Assembly: GCA_039519185.1 (NCBI GenBank)
Contig: CM076847.1
Coordinates: forward strand, 24,549,251 to 24,613,250
From: Astragalus membranaceus
Taxonomy: Eukaryota; Streptophyta; Magnoliopsida; Fabales; Fabaceae
DNA: 64,000 bases
Direction of reading: 5' to 3'
Part shown: positions 56,907-64,000 of the stretch, in pieces
Numbering within the stretch: the first letter of the stretch is position 1
Layout: each line of letters begins with the position of its first letter
Program-made: the position numbers and the translations under genes
Notes under the pieces: generated by a model
What the model was told of the DNA's origin: nothing
Seen by the model: only the letters and a program-made list of their open reading frames with translations
Databases searched by the model: none

Positions 56907-58622
56907 TGAAGTCAATAAGTGTCACAAGGAAAGGGGGTTGGAATTGTGACCCTTTTAAAATTAACCTGAAACAATATAGCTATCTTCACAAGTATGATTA
57001 GATTTAATGATAGTGAATACTTTTAGTTGAGAAGGGTGAGTGAAAAAAATTTTCTCAACTATGATAGCAAGTAGAGAAGGTTTAAGACAAACTGTCTTCT
57101 CAACTATGTAATAGAGTTGAGAAGGGTCAGTAAGTTCTTACTTCAAAACTTACTGTCAGCTATTGATTTTCAGTAATGTTTTTAGGCAAGAGATTTGTGT
57201 TATAAACAGATATTGTTATGTTTAACAACCTTAAGAGACTTTCTAAATAACTACCAGCTATGGAGAGATATGAGAAGGGTTGAAAACAGTGTTTTAGTTA
57301 AAACAGTTTTTAGCAGAGAAGGGTCAGCAAGCTGTCTTCTCAGTTTTCAGAAATCTACTCCAAGAGGAGTGTTTTGTCTCACAATGTAAAATAACATAGA
57401 GAAAGCAGTAAATAACACAACGATGTATAGTGGTTCACCCAAAACCCTGGGCTACATCCACTCCTCACTCTTTGTGAGTATTTCCACTATTTTCCAAATA
57501 GTTTACAACTTTTACAATCTCCCTAGGCTAAAAGTTCTCTTGGTAGTTTTCTTCACACAGCCCTACCTACTGTCTTCACCCTAATACAATCCTTCTGATC
57601 TATTAGGTAGCTTCTAACACAGAAGCAACTTACTTCTCAAACCCTACAGCAACACATGCTACTTGAGAAAGTTTCTAACATGTTTTCTTTTACGTGTGTG
57701 GGTTTGTGGGATTTCTAGAGCTTGGTTGACACAAATAGTGTTTCAACAGAAACAACAACACAAGTAATAAAACATACTCAAAGATCAGATGAATCCCTTC
57801 AGTTATAAAGCAGTTGAGTATGGATGAGAGAAAACTTGATACTTGAGAAGATTGGAAGATTTGAGCTCAATGTACTCTCACACGGATCAACAATGGCCCA
57901 ATGCGTTTATTTATAGCTGAATGTGTGTGCAATAACCTCTGGCCCATAGAAAAGAGTTGTTGGCAAAAGATTATAGCCGTTGAGGAGCTATTTGCTTTAA
58001 GACAGCTGTGTTTCTGCACTTCTGCAAAAGACAGCAGTTTACAGCTGTCATGACTCTTCTCAACTATGACAGTTTCTGGAGATGATGCTTCTCAAGTTGA
58101 TGCTTCTAATGAAGATATTCATTATATGACTCTTCTCAAGTTGACTGTTCTCATCATGACCCTTCTGATCTTGACTCTTCTTGTCATGATGCTTCTCAAC
58201 TTGACTCTTCTTATTTGATGCTTCTCATCTTTATTCTTCTGAGGACACTTCTCATGTCAATTCTGTCATGATACTTTGGAGGTTGACTTTTCTTATTATC
58301 CTTCTCATGTTGACACAGATTGAAGTGATCCTTCTTATGATGATCATTCTCAAGTTTAGCTATCTGGTCTTGATCTTTGATCTTGTCAAGAGAAGTCTTC
58401 TTCTTTGGTCATCATTTGCAACATTGTTTTATGATTTGTTTCAAGTCTTCTAAATTATGATGCTTCTCATAAGCATATACCTTCTTGAGATTTGGTTGGT
58501 TATTCCTGTTCTTATTTTTCACTCAAGAAGAAACATTAGTAGCATATGAAATCAGATAACTTAAGAGTCTCACATTTGAAGTTTGTTAACCATCAAAACT
58601 AATAAGGGATTTTGCCTCAACA
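56907..58622 (-). repeat. 5' LTR of copia B
   Basis: On the minus strand it starts TGTTGAGGCAAAATCCC at 58622 and ends ...TGACTTCA at 56907, 1716 bp. TATA box TATAAATAAA on the minus strand (57915-57906). The upstream part carries the 15-bp CTTCTCAA-type array (58056-58260). No matching 3' LTR was found near 21.2 kb. ORFs within are not credible. Confidence 0.82.
58056..58260. repeat. 15-bp phased CTTCTCAA-type array in copia B LTR
   Basis: Degenerate units like GATGCTTCTCAACTT start about every 15 bp: the CTTCT core is at 58056, 58088, 58103, 58132, then (with one variant) 58162, 58177, 58192, 58207, 58221, 58236 and 58248. It lies upstream of the TATA box on the minus strand. Confidence 0.8.
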
Positions 58623-59783
58623 CATATTTCAGCAGACTCAAGATTTTTGCGCAAATAAGCAACTCATGTGTCAAATTTCCCACTCAGAGTCAGATACCTC
58701 ATCTTGAATTGATCATGCCATGAGGCATAGATTTGCAGCTTCTCCTTCTTGTCATGAGGAGGATTCCTGAGTCATCTCATGTTGCCATAAGTGCTTTCTT
58801 CTTTGATGAAGACCTTCTGAAGCCCTTCTTATTGATAAGAGGACAGTCTTTTCTTATATGGCCAGGTTTTTTGCATTCATAACATGTGATCCATGTTTTG
58901 TTTACATCACCATTTGAAGTTTCTCTCTTGTATTGAGAGAATGCTTTTCCTTTCTTTCTGTTTGCAAACCATTTGTTCACACTCCTTAATATTATTGACC
59001 ATTCTTCCCCTTCAGAATGTTCTTCACTTTCTTCTTCCTCATCAGTTTCTTGAGAGGATTTCAAAGCTGGTCATTTGCCTTCTTTTAGAAAATGCATTTA
59101 TCTTCTGAGAGACTTTGAGATCAATAGACTTGCTTTTTCTTGGGTGAAGTTCTTCTTTGATTACTTGCTCATGTACTTTTAATGAGCCAAGTAGTTCATC
59201 AATGTTAAGAGTAGACAATGTCTTGGCTTCTTCAATAGCTGTTACCTTTGGTCTCCATGCCTTGGATAAACAACTTAGTAACTTTCTGATCTTCTCTAGG
59301 TTTAAGTATTTCTTCCCCAAAAATCTTAAGCCATTTATCATAGTGGTGAATCTTGCAGACATTTCATCTAATGACTCATCTTCACCCATTGTCAGCATTT
59401 CAATTTCTCTAACCAGAATTCCGGTTTTTTCTTCTTTAATCTGATCTATTCCTTCATGAGCTACTTGTAATGTATCCCATATTTCCTTGGCAGTTTCTTT
59501 CCCAACCACTTTGTCATACGCACTTCTGCTTAGAGCACATGTAAGATAGTATTTTGCTTTTGAATTCAGCAGGATCAAGCGTTTGTCATCTGCAGTCCAT
59601 GTATCTTTTGGTTTGTCAGCAATTCTTTCATCATCATAAGTGACTTTTGGAACATAAGGACCTCTTTCAATGGTATCCCAAATATCTGTGTGTTGGGACT
59701 CCATGTACAGTTTCATTTGATTCTTCCAGTAGTACGTAGTGTTCTCCATTGCATCCTGGAGGTCTGTTTGAAGATGTTCCTTC
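58623..59783 (-). pseudogene. Copia C gag
   Basis: Minus strand, related to but distinct from copia B gag. YYWKNQMKLYMESQHTDIWDTI, KYYLTCALSRSAYDKVVGKETAKEIWDTL, and FTTMINGLRFLGKKYLNLEKI lie in the frame ending at 59042. The zinc knuckle CYECKKPGHIRKDC is intact in the next frame (59064-58777). Frame changes occur near 59735 and 59060. It is bordered on one side by the copia B LTR and on the other by an Athila-like LTR, so the start and all of pol are missing. Confidence 0.82.
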
Positions 59784-60970
59784 TGGTAGTAAAAACGGTA
59801 AGAACCGGTCGTATCCACAGGGATTGGATTCACTATCAATAGGAAAGTTTATTAATTCTTAGTAGTGACAATTGGAATAAAAGTGAATTAACAGTAATTT
59901 GTAAAGTAACAATGAAATTAAGCATTTATAAAATAAGTAAGGTAAAAGCGATTAGTGATTGACTCCTCTCCCCTGTACTATCAAATGAACCTTCAATCAA
60001 TTATCAAGTATTTATCCAATTTTCCAGATTCCATTCACTAAATTAGATTAAGGACAATCCCTTGCCTCAAAACCCTTTTTCTCTAATTGTGAAACCCTAA
60101 TTCCTTAGGTGATCCAAACAACAGATAAAGCATTAAACCCTAGAACAAAGGAATTCATAATCCCAAATTCATATTCCTATGCTCATCAAGATTATGTCCT
60201 AAAACCCCAAGTCAGGCATACAAACCCATATCCTTATGGTGATCATAAACCCTCAAACAGTACAGTTATCATATGTAATTGTAAAGCATTAAGAACAGAG
60301 GCATAGGCTAAAGATAAAGTGAATAAAAACTGATATTGATCATAACAAAGTGTTCACGTCATAGTTTGGGGAGATTCATCTCTCCCTAATCCAAAGAAAT
60401 TAGCTACACATCATACTAGAAGTAGAAACTAAGATAAAAGAGAAGACAAACATAAAGGAAGCATTAGAACTTTCAAACCCTTGTTCCCAAGTGGTGAGAA
60501 GTCCCGAAAATCGCACCCTACAGCTGCTCCAATACTCAGCTCTGCTCCCCAGCTGAAGTCTCCTCCAAAAACGCAAAACTGGGCATAAAAACCCTAATTT
60601 CGGTAAACAATCGCGTCGTGACACGAGCCCGTCGCGATGCGAAAAGAGTCAGAATGTTCTCCTGTGAAAAGACTTCGCTGCATCGCGACGCGAGGCCTCC
60701 TGGTCGCGACGCGAAAAGTGACAGAATGTCTCCTTCAGCTTCCTATTGCACCACTAGGCAAATATCTGGTTCGCTAGTTGATGCTATGACAACTTGAAGG
60801 TCTTCCATTGTAATTGGCACCAGGAGTGAGAGAATTTGATTACAAAATGAATCCTAATACATTGATCTAAACTAAGCTAATTCCCCGGCAATCAACAGAA
60901 TTACAATCAAATCTCTGCAGTTTTGGTTCTAAAAAATGCACAACTTATTACATATGACAGAGAGTCAACA
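59784..60970 (-). repeat. 3' LTR of an Athila-like Gypsy element
   Basis: On the minus strand it starts TGTTGACTCTC at 60970 and ends near TACTACCA at 59784, 1187 bp. The end region contains CCCTGTGGATACGACC, a phrase typical of Athila/Tat LTR ends. It carries GC-rich words (60611-60714). It inserted in copia C gag; the other side of the insertion is outside the window. Confidence 0.7.
60611..60714. repeat. TCGCGACGCG-type words in Athila-like LTR
   Basis: Four related words (TCGCGTCGTGA, GTCGCGATGCGA, ATCGCGACGCGA, GTCGCGACGCGA), two to three of them followed by AAAAG, in 104 bp. Same word type as in the Tekay LTR. Confidence 0.8.
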
Positions 60971-62257
60971 CAACCCCAAACTTAAACTTTTGCTTGTCCT
61001 CAAGCAAACATTCAATTCAGGCTATGGTTACTTTTTTATTCAGCTGTCACACATTTCACACAAACCATTAGACACTAAGCATATCAAAAATGATCATCCA
61101 ACGCAGTGTAGTAGCAAGACAATTGAACTGGTAAGACACAAGATCATAGGCAGGCAGGCAATCTCAAGTTCACTCTTTTTCACACATCTCACTAGTGTTT
61201 CTCTCTTTGAAGTGTTTGAGGTATTCACTCGATTCACAATACCTGCACCATCGTTTCATAGGCTTGAACAAGTTCTATACATTCAATACACATGATATGC
61301 ACACACACTATTTGAGGACTTAAGGGTTGTAACGGGGCTTACTTAAGGGTGGATAGTATTTGGATAAGTAGGTTAAAACTTGGAGTTAGGCCTACTTCTC
61401 TCTATGTCAAGTTCGAACAACAATCACACTTACTCACCATTTTCCCATAAGCATTCCACAAGAGAAGGAAAATCATATATTATTTTTTTTATATATTTTT
61501 TTTTCTTTTTTTTTCTTTTTTTTTGTTTGTTTGTATATATAATTTTTTCTTTTTCTTTTATATGTTCCTTTCTCTTGTATACCACCCCCAAACTTAGATT
61601 GTTTCTATTCCATGAGTAACCCCAAACTTAGAATTTTTCCCACTCACATACATTTGTCTACCTAACTCCAAGTTAAGACACAACTAGACATATGATTTGC
61701 AGAAAAATTTAAAAACAACAATTAGGCTCAGAGGGGATAACAAAGGATAAACAATAATTGGGTGGCTTGAAAGGCTCAGGGGTTCCAAATTTTTTTTTTT
61801 GCCTCAGTGTGTATGTAAATCACATGCAAGAATGTTAAGTACAAGTTCAACTTCTGCAGACTAATACAAGCAAGGAATACACACAATCATGATATAAGTG
61901 TTTGGGCTCACCTCACGGTTGGGATTTTAAGAGATGGAACTCGAGAGGACTTGCCCACAAATGATTTCGATCTTCCTCAACTTTTGTCTTGACCACTGAC
62001 AATACCTGATGATAAAATTTGACACACTATTAATCACAAGGTAAAATGTAAAACATGTTAAGCTAAATACCACAAATCATCATAATTGAAGCTGCTTCGA
62101 AAAACAAAATTCAGGGAAGTGGTGCCTCAAGATCACAACATAAGTTGTAACAATATAGTACAGACCAAAATGCAAAATAAAGTCAAAAAGTGCATAAGGA
62201 TAAAAGCTAGAAAATAATAATGTCTGAAAAAGATAAATGATAAGGTGAGCCTCCTGC
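60971..62257 (-). mobile_element. Athila-like 3' untranslated internal region
   Basis: The minus strand carries CTTGAGGACAAGCAAAAG then TTTAAGTTTGGGG just before the LTR (61009-60972), the hallmark text before the 3' LTR of Athila/Tat elements; further AAGTTTGGGG repeats lie near 61585 and 61630. A T/TTTC-rich tract is at 61478-61560. No coding sequence. Confidence 0.7.
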
Positions 62258-62585
62258 TCAAGGAAATGAAAAGTGGCGCTCAATGAACTCATCCCCTGAC
62301 AATAGTGGATCCTGTGAATCTCGCTCCTCCGCTGCTGGGGCTGATGATGATGGCCCTGCAGTGCCAGCAGCTCTGTTCTCAGCCATGTACTCCTGGGCAG
62401 CATGTTGAACTCGGGCTGATGCAAGATGTGAGGTATCCACGCCCTGCTGCTGTAATAACATCGACGACCCACACCAGTTAGCCATCAGGAGATCATACTG
62501 GAATGAAGGGTCGCTCTGAAACTGCTGCCGGTAAGATGGGCCTGCTAACTGCTGCTGAGCTGGGGATGATGGCTGCGGTGGTACT
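62258..62585 (-). pseudogene. Athila-like 3' ORF fragment, function unknown
   Basis: The minus-strand frame enters from the family-X LTR junction and ends at 62258. It is Q, S and A rich (QPSSPAQQQLAGPSYRQQF, then AAGTAGPSSSAPAAEE) with a short hydrophobic centre (FQYDLLMANWCGSSMLL). By position it is the C-terminal end of the last ORF of the element. I cannot name the family. Confidence 0.5.
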
Positions 62586-64000
62586 TGTAACACCCCATTT
62601 CTACCCGGTAAAATAATGCAAAATCAGAGTTCATAAAGAAGCTTTTTCAACAAACAATGGAGTGCTACATTTACTTCGTGAAAAAAATAGACGGGTTAAT
62701 TCGCTTTTGAAAACAGGTACATAGCGCTTTAGGATGAACCAATAAAACAAACTTTTAGTCTTCAAAATAATTCCTCTTTAATCACTTCGCAGCGGATTCA
62801 TAACAAGTCAACTCAAATAGACGTAGCATCTTAACAATTCAAAACAACTCAAAAACAACGAAATAACATAGCAACAATATTTAAACGTGTGTTCATTCCC
62901 CCAGAGTGTTACATATAACAGCGACGACACCGACTCGATCAAACGAAGGTAAGCAGCCTTCATTCGTGATTACCTGCACGTTACCAACATCGGGGAAACT
63001 CTCAAACAGAAGGGGTGAGATATCGCACTATATAATCAGACATATGAAAGACAATATGTAATTCAGGTCATAGCATCAATTCACCATTTAACAGCAGTCA
63101 ACATCATCTCAATCACATAGGTATGCAACATGGATGCGGAATGTGACTCAACTCAGGGCCACCGCCCTATAATGCATGTGGTACCATAATCCAGCCAATA
63201 AATAGAGGCATTAACGTCGTAACATCATTTCATCGTAATTTACCAGTCCAGGCCGTCGTGTTTTGAGCATAGCTCGATCGTAAAAATAAGCTATGTATGC
63301 GACGCTATGTAAATCCACAACCAATAAACAACGATTAAATAGCAATGCAACAACATCGGAAATCATCGTTGGCCATAGGCCTACAACATACCACCTGCCA
63401 ATAAATAGAGGCAATTCAACTTCGTACACCATCATCAACACTAATTAGCAACTTAGCAACTTTCAACATTTCTGGCAACGCATCAACCATTTAGTAACTT
63501 CCAATATTTTGGCAACTTTGGGCCTAATTACATATTCAACATCAACACATCGTCCCAAGCATCAAATGTGAAGTTCACATTTGGGCAGCCAAACTGGCGC
63601 CCATGGCGTCCAGCAACACAACACGCAACACAGGCAGCCACACTGGCGCCCTTCGCGCCCACAGCGCCAGAACACAACACAACAACAAGGCAGCCAGATT
63701 CAGGCGCCCCTGCGCCAGACACAGCAACAGGCAGCCAGATTTTGGCGCCAATGGCGCCCCTGCGCCAGACACAGCAAGCAACAACAGAAATTGGGCAGCC
63801 AATCTTGGCGCCCATGCGCCCAGAACCAGCAACGGGCAGCCAGATTTTGGCGCCCTTGGCGCCCATGCGCCAGAACAACGCACCAAACAGCAACTGGGCA
63901 GCCACAACATTGGCGCCCTTGGCGCCCATGCGCCAGAACAACACACCAAACAGCAACTGGGCAGCCATAATATTGGCGCCCTTGGCGCCCATGCGCCAGA
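62586..64000 (-). mobile_element. Family-X Gypsy LTR, continues beyond the window
   Basis: Starts TGTAACACCCCATTTCTACCCGG and is the reverse complement of the type seen at 1-765 (CCTGCACGTTACCAACATCGGGG, TAATGCATGTGGTACC). Contains GGGCCACCGCCC hairpin words and, from 63597, the GGCGCC array. Its insertion truncates the Athila-like ORF. Confidence 0.8.
63597..64000. repeat. GGCGCC word array with about 60-bp units
   Basis: GGCGCC words, many doubled around AATGGCGCC or TTGGCGCC and followed by CATGCGCCAGA, each preceded by GGGCAGCCA. The last three units (63835 onward) repeat at 60-67 bp. ORFs on both strands only translate the repeat. Confidence 0.9.

Noticed and set aside
61380..61619. Phe-rich 79-codon ORF resembling membrane segments
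   Set aside because: Caused by the T-rich tract in the untranslated region of the Athila-like element.
63528..63992. Long open frames on both strands at the window end
   Set aside because: Same reason: they are translations of the GGCGCC array (GAKGA repeats).

Overview
This is a plant nuclear window made almost entirely of transposable elements nested inside one another. I find no intact host gene, no rRNA or tRNA gene and no CRISPR array. Plant origin follows from the element families: Ty3/Gypsy Tekay-like, Tat-like (dual RNase H plus an antisense gene) and Athila-like elements, Ty1/Copia SIRE-like elements with Met-tRNA-type primer sites, an En/Spm (CACTA) transposon, LINE and SINE fragments, and GT-AG introns. 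The overall flavour suggests a eudicot, perhaps a legume, but the species is not determinable from sequence alone.

Layout. 1-1229: end of a Gypsy LTR (here called 'family X', ending GGGTGTTACA) joined to a LINE 3' end. 1230-16.9 kb: a minus-strand Copia element (copia A) carrying a complete Tekay-like retrotransposon in its LTR (1692-10842, perfect TSD TGATT). Copia A has lost its reverse transcriptase, and a truncated family-X LTR carrying a 384-bp palindromic Mutator-type MITE (9-bp TSD) interrupts it. A fragment of a second Tat-type Gypsy follows. 17-21 kb: low-density region with a CACTA-like terminus, a SINE with a 15-bp TSD, a LINE fragment and one unidentified W/K-rich ORF. 21.1-58.6 kb: copia B (minus strand) holds a CACTA transposon (23069-47339, TSD CAT). 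That holds a Tat-like retrotransposon (29864-46473, two 713-bp LTRs), which holds a family-X solo LTR (34733-38081, TSD GCAGA), which holds a 316-bp palindrome with tRNA-like arms (37053-37368, TSD ATTTC). 49057-49556 is a 500-N gap, after which the CACTA end and copia B sequence are repeated nearly identically, probably a haplotype or assembly duplication. 58.6-64 kb: copia C gag, an Athila-like 3' end, and a further family-X LTR running off the window.

Most coding regions are broken. The CACTA transposase TNP2 has only about four lesions, the Tat polyprotein a handful. The Tekay polyprotein is heavily decayed although its two LTRs are nearly identical. The Tat element also carries an antisense, multi-exon gene of the plant-mobile-domain type.

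Signals I consider most worth following: the 316-bp head-to-head tRNA-like palindrome with LTR-like ends; phased short-motif arrays inside LTRs (AATCGATT every 31-32 bp; CTTCTCAA-type every 15 bp); arrays of GC-rich self-complementary words (GGCGCC or TCGCGWCGCGA-like) in several unrelated LTR families; and the antisense spliced gene.
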